The notes under the pieces: model-generated | Seen by the model: only the letters and a program-made list of their open reading frames with translations | Told to the model about the DNA's origin: nothing | Databases searched by the model: none | Shown here: piece by piece, positions 51,573 through 64,000 of the stretch | Layout: each line of letters starts with the position of its first letter | Position numbering within the stretch: the stretch's first letter is position 1 | Assembly: GCF_051622035.1 (NCBI RefSeq) | Contig: NC_135360.1 | Coordinates: forward strand, 25,743,206-25,807,205 | Source: Arctopsyche grandis | Lineage: Eukaryota > Arthropoda > Insecta > Trichoptera > Hydropsychidae | Length of the DNA: 64,000 nt | Reading direction: 5' to 3' | Translations under genes and position numbers: made by a program

Positions 51573-51845
51573 GTGTGCTTATGCAAATTTTTAGTTGCAC
51601 TTTTTTTTGACCCAGGACGCTCTCTTGTCAATCGTCTTGGCTGGTCGATGCGAATGCTGTACCGTTGGCCTTACTCAACTTTCATAATAACCTTTCTAAT
51701 TCTCTCGGCAATAACGGCACTCGCTCTCATCGAGTTTGATGAACCCAACCCTCGTCAACAGCCTTATGCAACGACTTTCATGTCCTCAAGTTTAACTTTA
51801 CGCATCCATCAAGACGACAATTCACTCGTCTCTGAAACTTTCTGA
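51573..51845 (+). CDS. orphan frame with one membrane segment, doubtful
   Basis: A 90-codon open frame in a stretch GC-richer than its surroundings (51600-51860). It contains one hydrophobic segment (STFIITFLILSAITALAL, ~48-65) after a Trp/Arg-rich stretch and ends SLVSETF. An acceptor-like ATTTTTAG lies inside it at ~51585-51592. I recognise no family. It could be an exon, a transposon remnant or chance. Confidence 0.2.
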   Translation: MCLCKFLVALFFDPGRSLVNRLGWSMRMLYRWPYSTFIITFLILSAITALALIEFDEPNPRQQPYATTFMSSSLTLRIHQDDNSLVSETF

Positions 51846-52523
51846 GAGCTTTCTCGCGGACGGAAAAAATATTTTTTTATATGCATATTTTTTACATACA
51901 TATATAATAATGTCGTAAAATGCATTGTAAAAACTATATTCGACAGATCGATTTGTCTTCGGATCGTTTCTTATTCATTATCAAATTTTTATGACATTAT
52001 CGGTGATGAAATATCTCGTATTAGAAACTGCTGGGTGTGATATATTCGTTGAGAAAATCACATATAATCATACTAAAAACCGATTTAAATTTGATTTCAA
52101 TATTGAATTCAATGAATTTATTATTTCAAACGGTCAACTTCAATTAGACCGGTTAGAAGCCAACTAATGATAGTGATCTATTGCTAAAGTTTTTATTACA
52201 ATGTAGTTTAATGTCCGTACATACATACATACATAGGTATAATTGTATGGTTTTTTTAAAGTAGTATGTGATTTTTTTTATCTCAAATTTTATCACCTAT
52301 TTTTTATATATGTATTTAAAATTTACATACATACATAGGTATTGAATTTAAGATTTTGATGGAATATTCTAGAGAAAATCTTAAATTAAAATACCAAATG
52401 GGGACTAATTCTATGTATAGAAAAACTCGATTTGATTTGTCATATTTTTAAGCTGATCATATTAGTCATACTTTTCGTCAAGAATTTTTTTTATTATTAC
52501 ATACCTTATTTTATTTATAAACA

Positions 52524-52940
52524 ACTAGCTGAACCCGACATGCGTTCAATGCCACAATAACGCAAGCAATTCCCGTTTCCGTTTCTCGATGTGTTTCGAT
52601 AAGTCAACGCTACAGTTTCAAATTAATACTTAATAATCAAATTAAATTACAGTAATGATCATTTGTCGGAAAAACGCAGGCAGCGAACACATTTGAAATT
52701 ATTCAATTGTTTTTTTTATTTTACCCTAACAATCTAGGTGGTGACGCGAACACATTTGAAATTATTGCTTTGCAATGCCACTCATTCCCGTTTTTCCCGT
52801 TTCCGTTCCGGTTTTTGGACGATTTTTTTTACAGAAACCATCGCGGGCATACACAAAATAACTCCTGTAAGTTTCATCGCAATCAGTTGAATGGTATAGG
52901 AACGCATACATATATGACAGACAAACAGACAAACATTGAT
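52524..52940 (+). mobile_element. RTE/SINE-like element, sister of 45530
   Basis: Starts ACTAGCTGAACCCGACATGC. It shares CCACAATAACGCAAGCAATT, CGCAGGCAGCGAACAC, TGCCACTCATTCCCGTTTTT and GTAAGTTTCATCGCAATCAG with the 45.5-kb copy and ends in (ACAG/ACAA)n. No gene. Confidence 0.6.
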
Positions 52941-53036
52941 TTTTATATTTATTTATTTTATTTATATATTATCTTAGCTATCAAGTTAATTTAAAAAATA
53001 TATCTTAATTACTTAACTCTAAAATTTATAATTAAC

Positions 53037-53272
53037 TTATATGTACTGTCCCTCACAGAGGTGTCTCTTCGCACCTCGCAAGAATGCATCCATGGTCTTA
53101 GCAGACCTGATGCACTCGGGGAGGACATTGTACATGAGCACACCCCTGTGAAAAACACCCCCAGCTGTCTTATTTTTTTTACTCTACTTACAACTAGTTT
53201 GTCCTTATTTCTAGTATAAAAACTATGTTTATTTCTATTCCTTATTATATAATCATCAAAGTACTTAGGCAA
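53037..53272 (-). pseudogene. LINE ORF2 C-terminal fragment
   Basis: On the minus strand, HSFYTRNKDKLVV is followed after a frameshift by GVLMYNVLPECIRSAKTM and FLRGAKRHL before the stop at 53037. This resembles the C-terminal tail (N-T-R-N... Y-N-x-L-P) found after RT in several LINE clades. The rest of the element is missing upstream. An AT-rich 3' UTR follows to ~52950. Confidence 0.6.
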
Positions 53273-53579
53273 TATATGTAAATAGATAGATATATGTTAA
53301 TATTTATGTATTTATATGGTTTACATAAAATACGTTTATAATCAATCCATCTTTGCTTTGCATATTTTTTTGCAATATCGCAGTTAAAATACATCAAGAT
53401 ATTTGCATTAGAACAATGGCAATGCCAATTTGTACTCGGTTTTACATTTACATTTACATTTGATGACACGAAACCAAACGCATGAAATTACTCAGTATGT
53501 AATTTTCTCATTTTTTTTATATCTCCTCGAAACCTGCTTGTCATTGCGACAGCCTCGTGCCTCCTTCACACATCTAGCC

Positions 53580-53775
53580 AACAGCATAGTTCGGTGTTTG
53601 CGTTAATGTTAACCACCAAGAGGTTGCCAGGCTCGATCCCATGGGTCGAACTGATAAAAATTTATTCCGAGTATAATCTGTAGTGCTGCTGGTCAGACAT
53701 GGATATTTGTGACTGAAGTCGATCGTTTTCTATCAGAGTTTTGCAATTTATCTGATTTCATTGTTAAAATGGTAC
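53580..53775 (+). mobile_element. tRNA-like SINE, plus copy of a palindromic pair
   Basis: Head with GTTCGGTGTTTGCGTTAATG (A-box-like) and GGCTCGATCCC (B-box-like, ~53631-53641), body GGTCAGACATGGATATTTGT, tail TGATTTCATTG...GGTACC. Opposed by the next copy. Confidence 0.6.
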
Positions 53776-53797
53776 CTCCATCAAATTTGCTACATTT

Positions 53798-53960
53798 GGT
53801 ACCGTTTAAACGATGAAATCAGATAAATTGGCAAACTAATAGCAAACGATCGATTTAGAGTCACAAATATTCAAGTCTGACCAGCAGCACTACAGATTAC
53901 CTTTGAACAAATTATGGCATCGATCCCGGCAACCTCTCGGTGGTGAGCCCACTATGTCAC
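53798..53960 (-). mobile_element. tRNA-like SINE, minus copy of a palindromic pair
   Basis: Inverted relative of the copy at 53580-53775. GGTACCGTTTAAACGATGAA is its tail end, then GAGTCACAAATATTCAAGTC and a head with GATCGATGCC on the minus strand. The two are tail to tail with ~22 bp between. Confidence 0.6.
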
Positions 53961-55261
53961 CACTGTTTGAATATGATTTCAAAATTTATTTATATTTATA
54001 TATGTATGTACCAGTTTAATACCATATATCTCGCTCAGGGGCAACCCGTAATGACTACATACATGGGGAAAAATATAAATAAAAAAATAATAATAAAATA
54101 AAATCTTCATATTTTTAAATAATTAAATCTGAAATACCGTGTACATACATACTATATAGGAAACGTTCAAATGTTAATCAGCAACTCATCACACTGATTT
54201 CTAGACATGATTACATCACACACTACAATCAATTATTTAGACCAATTTTTCGCAATGACTCATTAAAAATGTGTTCACAATCGCGTTGCATAAACGTAAT
54301 TAAATATGCATATTATTATGTTTGAATAAGTGTCGTATCACCGTGTCTTTCACATATTGACATTTGCCTCGTCATATTGAACGATCAAACACTCCTTAGA
54401 GTTCATTATTGATTATTTATTGACCTCTTCTGAATATCATCAAGATGCGTATGTAATACACGTAGCAAGTTACGTATATTTTTTTTAATGAAAACATGTT
54501 TTTTTATGATCTCAGAATTAGAAAGTAACGTACGTTTGAACGAACTTTATTTTGCTGAATGAATAGCGTGTTCCGTTCGAACCCACTGCACAAACAAGGT
54601 GTACGAAAAGTATCATATGTATATGTTTTTTAATTCAATATTTATTTTAATTTTTTTTTTGTATTTATCCTACGCATCTTTTATGTTATAGAATTTTTTG
54701 TTCACATGTGTGTGAATTTTAGCCTTGCGATTTAATTTTTGACCTTATTACGCCAGGTGGTCGATTTCCGCGTTTTGTCCTTATTTTACGTTTACATTAA
54801 TTTGTACAAAATTAGCATATAATTTATCTGCTAGGTTAAGTATGTATTTGTAACGTTTATATGTATGTATGTAGGTAGCAAGTTGCAAAGTGGAAGGTAG
54901 AGCATATCGATTAAATTGCGCAACTGTAGTCCTTGAACTTAACTGTTAGAATAGGTGTGTAATGTTTTATATAATATGCATGATAAGACATGCTGGATTT
55001 AATTTCGTTCGTGTGCAGTCTACTTACTTCCTCTGTGTTGTGCAATTGCATTTTGTAGAGATATATAATACAATATTATTACAGGTAAACCCATTTTTTA
55101 CAAACCTATTTTTAGTTCAGAAACGATTTGGTCGTGTGACAAAGTTTGGGGTTTTATCCGATCGTTTTCAAACTTTGCCATTTTGCTCAGTTTGGTCATC
55201 AATATAATGTATACATTAGTACTAACAATTCCAAACATCATAGTATATATGTAGATATATA
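53961..55261. other. AT-rich intergenic DNA
   Basis: 54030-54110 (TCTCGCTCAGGGGCAACCC then an ATAAATAAAAAAATAATAAT tail) may be a LINE 3' end. Otherwise nothing is recognised. Confidence 0.35.
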
Positions 55262-55742
55262 ATATCGCTGTTCTGTGTCTGTCTGTGTATCTGAGATAAC
55301 GCTCGCCGTACTATAATATTCGTTTCGATTCGACATATGTACATATGTACTTCACAGCTAAACCACTGCCAACAAAACGTATACAATATAATAACAAAAG
55401 AAAACAACTTCTATATAAACTGTTTGCTACCAAATGTTTCCTCTGGGCAAATAGACTGCGCTAAGTTTCTGAGCATTTACCGCCATCTATTAAAAAAATA
55501 TTTAATTAATTAATTTTTCTATCGGTGTTTTATATTGTTTACACGTAGGTAGTTTCTACCAACTTTTTTCATATTAAACAATTCATTTTAAAAGTATGCC
55601 AACACCCATTCGGACCTCGGTCGAAAAAAATTCGACCGCGTGCGGATCGGATATAGAACTGACACATTTCTCTTAATTTATTATTTAATAACTTAATATG
55701 CCAACACCCATGCGATTATATTTCATCGGGTACAACACTAGT
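55262..55742 (-). mobile_element. CTAG-type element, complete copy
   Basis: Minus-strand start ACTAGTGTTGTACCCGATGA at 55742, ending in the GACAGACACAG tail at ~55265. It shares the internal motifs of the copies at 20991, 21444 and 39411. ATGCCAACACCCAT occurs twice ~100 bp apart (55597, 55697), flanking sequence absent from the other copies. It contains the uninterrupted target site of the foldback element at 39672. Confidence 0.7.
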
Positions 55743-55810
55743 TTTATAATAATAATCAATAATGCTATAAACGAGAAACGCGAGAAACGGGAATAGGTAG
55801 TTAACTCTTT

Positions 55811-55973
55811 GGAACCGTTTCAACAATGAAATCAGATAGATTGGCAAACTCTGATACGAAATGACCGACCTGGAGTCACGTATAATCAAGGTCTCGCCAG
55901 CAACACCGGGCCAGGGATTGAACTTTTAACCCTTCAGTTGAAAGCATTACATTCTCGCCACTGAGCTACATAT
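55811..55973 (-). mobile_element. tRNA-like SINE
   Basis: The minus-strand head TGTAGCTCAGTGGCGAGAAT and AGTTCAATCCCTGG are good A- and B-box sequences. The tail is GGAACCGTTTCAACAATGAA on the plus strand. It has the clearest tRNA resemblance of the four copies. Confidence 0.7.
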
Positions 55974-56486
55974 GTTGTACAATATGTATGTACTATAAGT
56001 TATTTTTAGATATTATTGATCGGACCTACAACTTAGTAACCTACCACTGGACACTTGCCACTTTGTGATGGATAGCGAGTGACCATGACTTATATTTTAT
56101 TTTATTCCTCCAAATATACTGAATGCCGGGTCTTTATATTTTGTGTATTCCTTACCTCTATGATTAAAGTTATAACATTACCAAATAAAAAAATCATCGA
56201 TATCAACATAAATAATTATTTTCACGGGAAGCCCCTTGTACTTGTGCCTCACAGATGCGAGAGAGAAAGGGGAATTCAGTACGCGCCGTGCTCAATGGTC
56301 AGTGTGAGAATGATATCCGCCTTGGAATGACTGCTTTAGCCGTCATTTTTTTCAATATATTTCACTTATTTTATATGATTCGACTTTTAATACATGATAA
56401 AATGATTTTTATAGCTAATTAAAATAATTAACCTCGCAAATTTTTCTGGAAACCAGGAGCACGTGCATGGCGTACAATTCAGTGTG

Positions 56487-56822
56487 TTTGCGCCTTAAAG
56501 GTAAAAGACACACAGGGTGGTACGCGACACGTGTCTTTTTAGATATTTTTGCACATGCAAAAAATCGCTTAAGGCAATTCGGTAGGCTGAATCTGTACCA
56601 TCTTGTCCCTTCGCAAGTCTCACATCCTGAAGTGTTTTCGGCGATATTTTATCCTTGTATTGACAGTGATCGATAACGGCGATTTCTGTATTTGAAGAAA
56701 TTCAGGAGTAACTTGTCGAAATCATAAAATCGTACGGATTAATAATGGCATGAAGATACGCCTCTCTTCGCTGGAGTCTACGTACGCGCCCCGCGCCTCA
56801 CTTTTGAGTATGTTCTTACAAT
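56487..56822. repeat. dispersed element, continuous copy
   Basis: Uninterrupted counterpart of 42420-43282 (GAAGTGTTTTCGGCGATATT, GACAGTGATCGATAACGG, GCTGGAGTCTACGTACGCG). The family is unnamed and non-coding. Confidence 0.65.
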
Positions 56823-59800
56823 TAAGTTGCATATTTAACATGAACTCATTTTTTCAAAAATGATCCATATTATTTTTGAATATGTAAATTTCAAATTAAA
56901 AAAAAATGTTTAAAAGTGAAACCGCTTTACCGCTTTAAACAGTTATATGTATGTAGTTTAATTATTAGTTTCGACTTTGAAATAGACAGTTTTGACTTTG
57001 AAACGATCCAGCAACGCCATCAAACGCACAAGTTTGGGTTTGCGCTGTAACTCTTGTCTATTTTACTAACATGTCAAATAAGGCCAAAGTTTTATGCCGC
57101 AATTCTACAGTAGCGGTGTATAAAGTTTTGCAATTTTGCCACAGCTAGAAGACGGAAGAAAAGTTGATTGTTTCCATCGTATTTTAGCCGCGGCCATGAC
57201 ACGTGTCACTGTAACGTCGACATGATTATTTTTTGACCTAGAAGTACATACATATGCTCGGGAAGTTGTATATAAACAGTAACTGCTATAAAACCAAAAT
57301 CTCTACCATAACAATAATCCTTATTGTAGAATAAAACACGAATGACGTTTTATGACAATACTAATTAGTCGACCTGCTGATTTACATATGTACATGCCGC
57401 AACTTTGCGACGAAGCTTTGCGGAAGATGTGTTCAATTTTGTATGACGTAATAAACGAAATTACATATTATTGATTCCTATGACGGTCACCAAGCAATTG
57501 TACAAGGCAATAGTGATTATGATGAAATAAAAAAATCTTTGTACATTATTTGTACGTTTTCAGCAGTTTTGCGTATTATTTTATTTTTATATAAAAATGA
57601 TTTAAATCTAGCATTAAAAAATAATAATATATGTATAAATATAAAAACGGACGCGATGTATGTGGGTATGTTTGTGGCGGACGCATGGACAAGTATGGGA
57701 ATTAAAAAAAAACAAATTTTAAAATACCAGTAGTATATGTTGTGCCTAGAGGTATTTAATAAAATAAATACACGCCACCGAAGCGCACAACCAATCAGCG
57801 CGAAGTGGTCCACGTGAACTAAAACGTTTGGCCAATTAGAGCGACGACGATCCATTCTGACCAATGGATGCATTTTAAGCATCCGCTATAGGGATGTGGC
57901 GTGACAAGTGACCATACCGATGACACCGGAGAAGCGGGCTAGCGTAGAAGTGAAGAGGTGTGGAGCGTCTGACATGTGCTCCTGATATTGAGCGATGGGT
58001 GACGTCACCGTCAGATGCGCTGCGGGTGAGCGTACACACATACAAACATCCACGAAGACACACACGTTCATTGGATCGACGAGCATGTAATGCGCGCACT
58101 CTACTTTTTCTATTAATACGTGCGCGCGTGCCTATAAATTCCCTTACATTATATTTATATATAACATATAACTTTATTTTAATTCGTGTATCAATTCCAT
58201 TCAGAAACCACCCATTGAAATCAACGGGAACAACACTAGTGCATTTATAAAAGCTGTCAAATTAGAATCGATGATCTGTTTGATTGACAGCTCCCTACTG
58301 ATTACTATCTATCGCCTTGAACTCATTACACGGAAACAACCCTACGCCTGTTTATTACATTACATTATGATGATAATGGACTTTCTCAATTTTTATTTTG
58401 TATATGGTGCCATTAAACCAATTGACAATTACGAAACGATTACTTTTCCGGTCGAACATGACTCACAAAAGTCATTTAATAAATATTATATTATGCGTAT
58501 CGTTTTTGTCATCACTTCCTCGATTCGACTTGTAGTAAACTCGCCATTACATATATTTGTGAAAAAACATTCACACAATTTCTTTTCCGTTTTTGTATAT
58601 GTATTAATCCAGTACGTTTAATGGCGCTATCAAACGTACGTATGTATGTAATTATTTAATTTTTCATCTTAAAATCTGGTTTTTACGCATAAGCTGTGAA
58701 TATTAATTGCTTCGTATATTATAATTGTGCCATATTTTTACATCGTGTTATTTTTTATTATACCAGAAGTTCAAGATCGCGTAAATTAAATTGAACAGCG
58801 TAACATCTCGTACCCTTGACAATCAGTTAACGTTTGAACCAACACGTAAATATTCTCGGTTGTATTGTACAAATATTACTTTCAGTGTGTACCGTTAAAT
58901 ATGTACACACATATATGTATGCTTGTGATGATTCACCAAAGTCAAGAATATACGAATATACAAGAATATAATCAGAATCTTAATGAAATATTTTTTTATG
59001 TAAAGGGACAATAAGCCAGAAGACAAGAAGAGTAATAGGGAGAGGAGAATAAATATAATTTTGATAATAGACCTTTGTATAATTAATCATTCAATTTAAT
59101 TGTTAAATTAGCGCTCCCTTTCTAACATAATCGGGTAGTATTTGTAACTTTCCGAAAAAAGATAGATCCTCAAGAACAGAATATACTAACAATCACTATT
59201 TTAGCTTATGTACATACATAGTAGATATCTCGCATATATCGAGGGGGAAAATACTGGATTAAAAAAGGCCTGTGTTTATTTGGTCAGTAACTTCGTTTGA
59301 TTTGGTCAGTTACGAGATGGTCAGTAAGTTACGTTTTCGACCACTGACTGATTGATCATCGTTTGTTTGTCAAAAAATCCATAAAACAATAGGTGGCTTA
59401 CTGACCGTTCATTTTTATTTTTATAGTTCACTGTTATCATTAAGTTATCGACCATTTATTGAAAAAAACTGGCCATTTAAATTGCTACCTTTTATATTAT
59501 GCGTAATAGCACAATATCACTTAATCTGTTAAATTACGATCTAAATGTCAAAATAAACTAATTAATTAAGTCATCGACTTTTAATATAAAATACTGACCA
59601 ATCTATCCAAATACATAAACATACGTACTTAAAATAACATTTAATATAATTACTGGCCGTTCGTCGACTGATTCTAATGTACCTAATGTTTATTTTATTT
59701 ACTGATTCATAATACACAGTTACAGATAAAACGTTTTAAACAACTACATAAGTAACTGACCAATTTAATTCAGGCCGTTATATTATACTAGTGGTTTATA

Positions 59801-60772
59801 AATCTCACTTTCGAAATAAATTTTTCGACTTCTACCAGAATTTCAGTTTTCCAATTGGACAATAATTCAAATATATATTACACAAAATAGTATTTTTACT
59901 TTATCTATACGTAAATACATATGTATAAACGAAGTTTCAATTATGACGTTTTTTGATCGTGGAAAGATTCAACATTGAGATTTTGACATATACAGTATCG
60001 ATCATTGATCATGCCTTAATGATTTCTCAAACTGAAATAAATGAGTTCTTTGATATAAAATTTTGACGAAAAGTGAGGAGACATCTCTTAAAATCAATTA
60101 TTTACTCCAATTTCGTCAAAAACACGTACCAAAATTCTCAACTGCAATTAATTTCAACTGTCATTTGATTGTAATCCACTTTGATCCACAACTGCTTAAT
60201 TTGTTTACGTCACGTTGAATCCTCATAATCTCCAGTAGCCGAACAAGCATTAGTACAGTTTCTCTTGTAGTTTTATCGCTCACTATATTTTACTTACGCT
60301 ATGTGGATTCGTTCGATGAAATTTCAATTTCAATTTATCTTCGATGACTTCGATCGACAAATTGGAGTACTTTTGAATGGTAATGACTGATGATGTACAG
60401 GAAATAGAATCGATTCATGTGAAATGTGAGTCGTTTTTTCGCGAAAATCGCTCGGAGAAAGTGAAACGCACTTTTCGGCCACCCTGTGCCGGTGTTGCAC
60501 GATCGAAGCCATCGACAGTGAAAGTTATCTGAGTGCATACTACTTTTTTTTATGCCTACGTCCAAAAATCGTGTTCTTTCTCCGGGAGGTATAAATGACA
60601 GTTTCGCAACGTGTTAAATCACCGGTTAATATAATCTCTCGCACCAGTCATAAATGTCGTGTAGCAGCGAACGCTACTTTCCTCTAAAATAAATTTATCT
60701 TAAAAGTGATCTGCGATAGTTTACGTTATTGTTGTTTTGTTTGTTTTTTTTTTGTGTATGTATGAAACCGAG
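56823..60772. other. AT-rich intergenic DNA with minor repeats
   Basis: No gene supported. A CTAG-type start in minus orientation lies at 58205-58240 (ACTAGTGTTG, CCCGTTGATTTCAATGGG). 59270-59790 has many GGTCAGTA/TACTGACC motifs recalling 6545-6890. 57770-57900 is GC-richer, with CCAAT/ATTGG pairs, unassigned. 60420-60500 is a GC-richer stretch, also unassigned. Confidence 0.35.
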
Positions 60773-60900
60773 TACACAGTGAAGCAATGCGATGCGAAAC
60801 GGCCAGAACCAGAGGCGACAAACTAGCTATCATCGATATTCCTTTAAGAAGTCGATGAAAGTCGCATCTTTTTGTGTCGCATTGCGTTGCTGCACTGTGC
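60773..60900. mobile_element. 128-bp hairpin MITE
   Basis: Arms CACAGTGAAGCAATGCGATG (60776-) and, complemented, CACAGTGCAGCAACGCAATG (ending ~60899) pair over ~25 bp with three mismatches. No clear target duplication. Confidence 0.65.
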
Positions 60901-62488
60901 ATTGCATATTAAAATAGGCATATATCATATTGTATATGTAAATATGTCAGCCAGCGAAGCTATCATTCGTCGTAGCTAGAGAAGCTACACTAGGTATTTA
61001 ATACAGGGAAAATTAAATTATAAATTCTGTACATATAAGAAAAAACAGAAAAGTTACAGAATAATATACGTCTAAGTGTTTGTTTCTAATAGGAACTTAT
61101 TTTAATTAATTTTTATCTAATTTTGTACTTCTTGATATGAGCCGTTATATTTGAAATTGGCAAAACATTAAATATAATGTTTTGCATTTTACAATATTTA
61201 AAAATACTGGTGGCCTGTGATACGTTTATTCTGCTTTTCCCAGATTCTGGACATTAATCGAATTAAAAGAAGTGTTAACAATTTGAGAATCAAATAAAAA
61301 ATCTGGACATATCCATCAAAAGAGATTTTGTCAAATGTGATTTTGATATCATATTGGTCAAAAAACAAACTAAAATATTATAAATCATTGTATATTATCT
61401 ACATATATGTAATATATAAATAATCTTAAGTTGATTATTCAAAAAAAAAGTATTGTGATCATTATTATAATGACCAGTTCATTTTTTGACTATACATACA
61501 TATAATATTTAAAATCTTCGATAGACTTTAGATCATCCACAGTGCATCGTATTGTATATAGTGTGAATAAATCTGTTGGCAGACAAGTTGCTGGTCTCCA
61601 AGATCTCGTTGCATTATACGAATTGCTAGGATTTATATTAATTTGTCAATAGATAAATCTAAGCAAATGGCTTAATTTTCTAGACACATGTTTGTTTCCT
61701 ATTTAAATACAACGATAACCAATAAAATGTAACCCCAAAAATTGAAAGTTCACATTTTATAAAAATATATACAGTTGGATATGAGCGAAACTCTTCATAA
61801 CAAAACATATGATGTTCAAAGGTTGTGAATAATTTTCGTTGTTTATGTCACTGACGCTTTTATCTTTTGTTGACAGCTTACATACATACTAGATCAACTA
61901 ACGTCAACTTTGATAATATCGTTCATTTGCGCGATACTTCATTTTTACTTTATTTATGTACATAAATATGTATGTATATATGTACATACGTAGTAACAAA
62001 AGATGAAGTTTCGTGATCATGGGAAAATTCTAACTCGAGATTTTGATTGATTCGAACTTAGAATCGATCATTGTTCACGTTTTAGTGATCTATAAAAAGT
62101 GTATGTGTGTGTGTGTGTGTCGGTGTAGTTTAAGAATTTTTTAATCACTGCTAGTCTTATCGAATTTAAATTTAGTATCGGTTACTAAATTGCTGATCGA
62201 TACGATGTTGTTTTTTATGCAAATTTTTTGTTGACCAGAAGTGGTACCTCACCTTTTTTCTCACCTCATCCAAGTTTTTGGATTCAATTATCTCCTAAGC
62301 CACTCAACGGATCAGACTGAAAATTTTCATATGTAATAGAAATCATAAATTTCTTACACTGATATTTTAAAAATATTTTTAACACAACCGGAATTAGTAT
62401 TTTTATTCTAATTTTAATTCTTTTTTTTCTAATTTTATTTTATTCGAATTGAAGTTTTTTGAGTTTTTCTTCGAAACTATTCAATGTA
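60901..62488. other. AT-rich intergenic DNA
   Basis: No gene. From ~62255 a degenerate series begins (CAACCGGAATTAGTA near 62385), repeated as ACCGAAAGTGAG at ~62684, ACCGGAAGTAGTAA at ~62832 and TCGGAAGTAG at ~62977. Confidence 0.35.
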
Positions 62489-62636
62489 ATTATACTTGAA
62501 TTTTATAGTGAAGAGCACACATATTTAAAGGGTCGAAAAAAATAGTGGAAGAAAAATCGAACAAGAGTAAACTGCCACTTCCGTTTGATAGACCCTTTAA
62601 ATATGTGTGCTCTTCACTATAAAATTCAAGTATAAT
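62489..62636. repeat. perfect 46-bp inverted repeat
   Basis: Arms 62489-62534 and 62591-62636 are exact complements over 46 bp (left arm starts ATTATACTTGAATTTTATAG), with a 56-bp loop. Neither arm's flanks continue the pairing. Confidence 0.97.
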
Positions 62637-64000
62637 CTTTATATCAATGTGATGAAAATATAAAATAATTATTACTTTTAATAAACCGAAAGTGAGATTT
62701 TTTCCTCTATAAAAGTCAAATGTTGTGACCACACGATTTTTTCCACATACTCAATATATCGAGCTGAAATTTTATATTTGTATTCTTTATGTACTAACTT
62801 AGAGTCGATATAGTTTTGGTGGGCATTCATAAACCGGAAGTAGTAATTTTTTTAAAACAATATTTCATTATTTTATTTTGACCTTTCAAGCTAATTTTAT
62901 CTTCTTAATATTTTATGCTTATAATATTTATGGTGATATAAAGTAATAAAAAAACAATTTAAACAAAATCCGACAATCGGAAGTAGATCATTTGTTATGT
63001 GCGTGTTAAACTAGCACTTGACAATGCTCTCATCGCCGGTATGTGTTAATGTGTGTATGCGTCATTATCGAATTTTGTTTTTAATACATCTTATATTCCT
63101 CAAATACATACATACATAGATTAAGTCATGCGTTGTTCACATCCAACATTTTTTTCCCATATCGTATTTTAATTACCTACATAAATATGTATGTACATTT
63201 ATGTATATATCGTGCTCTTCGATGCGTAATATTAAAACTAGGACCAATTGAATTTCAAATTAAAGAACTTTTTTCTTTGTGTGTAAAAAAAAATCTTGGA
63301 AATCTTGACCTGATTGTAACGATCTTGCTTAATAATTTGATAATAGTACGTAATAATTGTGTGGATGTAGCTTTATTTTTGACAGCATAGTTCTTATTTT
63401 CGAATGGTACATGCTATCAAATCGCGCTTATAAACAAGGTCGTACTCATTCGTACATACATACATACATATGTATGTAGGTATAGAATAGAAGGGTCCGT
63501 AGGGCCAACGCTCGAAACCTTCAATCGAGATATAGTAATAAAAATTTCATTTAAAATATGCAAATATACTTTGTAGAATCAGAAAAGTTTTCCTCGGAGG
63601 AAAATTTTATCGAGAAATCTTATTCAAATGATTAAGAAAGTTTACTACCAAATTGACAATCCCTACTATTCTTTTTGCTCTGAAATTAATTATTCGAAGA
63701 ATTCGGGCAGTTATAAAAAATAAATGTGGAGTAACAAATTATTAACGTAAATAATTATATATTTCTTTATGTTTATTAATAGAATAGCTTATTTACAACA
63801 TATAAAAAAAATTACAGGTTGAAAATCGCTTCAAAACAAGTGAAACACGACCAAAATGCAGCCAACACGTTTTTCTCCATTTTTATACATTTCGCAAATA
63901 ATTTCAATATTTCAATAAACACGTAGTAAAAATTCATAGTTTGTCCTGTTTTAATATCCTTATGATCCTTATCATCGTTTAATAAACTTTTGTACTGAGA
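62637..64000. other. AT-rich intergenic DNA
   Basis: Further members of the CCGGAAGTAG series to ~63000, CATA/TATG microsatellites near 63450, and no gene to the end of the window. Confidence 0.35.

Noticed and set aside
57875..58250. Overlapping frames near 58 kb as a gene
   Set aside because: Several short frames on both strands in a modestly GC-rich patch, with no family resemblance or splice logic.
58271..58621. 116-codon frame as a gene
   Set aside because: AT-rich, no recognisable domain, and no coding-like composition compared with its flanks.

Overview
The window looks like an AT-rich insect genome. It holds two spliced animal genes with insect-like proteins, many CATA/TGTA microsatellites, and a dense mix of Jockey and R1 LINEs, hAT, PIF/Harbinger and pogo DNA elements. 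The left-end satellite carries CCTAA units (the complement of the insect telomere repeat TTAGG), which argues against Diptera. I cannot name the species.

Layout. 1-6256 is a tandem satellite with an ~84-bp monomer containing a short CCTAA-type tract. 6257-7355 is a foldback hAT-like element joining the satellite to a decayed R1-clade LINE (7356 to ~13455). The LINE tail is split by an apparently intact hAT transposon (9738-13109) with an 851-aa transposase. 13927 to ~18180 is a nearly intact Jockey-type LINE on the minus strand, broken by one homopolymer frameshift.

Host genes. A 12-exon minus-strand nuclear receptor of the Hr78/TR2-TR4 (NR2C) type can be traced from 22792 to 19008 and predicts 581 aa. 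A 6-exon plus-strand Crk adaptor (SH2-SH3-SH3) runs from 29578 to 30827 and predicts 290 aa. The two genes are divergent. The ~6.5 kb between them is a nest of young insertions: two copies of a TRIM-like mini LTR retroelement plus a solo LTR, a Mutator-like foldback inside another foldback, and hAT-type and other MITEs.

From ~31 kb to 64 kb I find no convincing host gene. The sequence is AT-rich non-coding DNA with dispersed elements: a Harbinger relic and MITE, hAT MITEs, a deleted pogo/Tigger element, a CACTG-ended element, tRNA-like SINEs, LINE 3' ends, elements that begin CTAG and end in microsatellites, and long TA and CA runs. Several insertions are supported by exact target-site duplications, and some by an uninterrupted paralogous copy elsewhere in the window.

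The least ordinary features are the 84-bp satellite with embedded telomere-like tracts, the TRIM cluster, the nested and empty-site insertion histories, a GC-rich block inside a CTAG-type element, and a perfect 46-bp inverted repeat near 62.5 kb.
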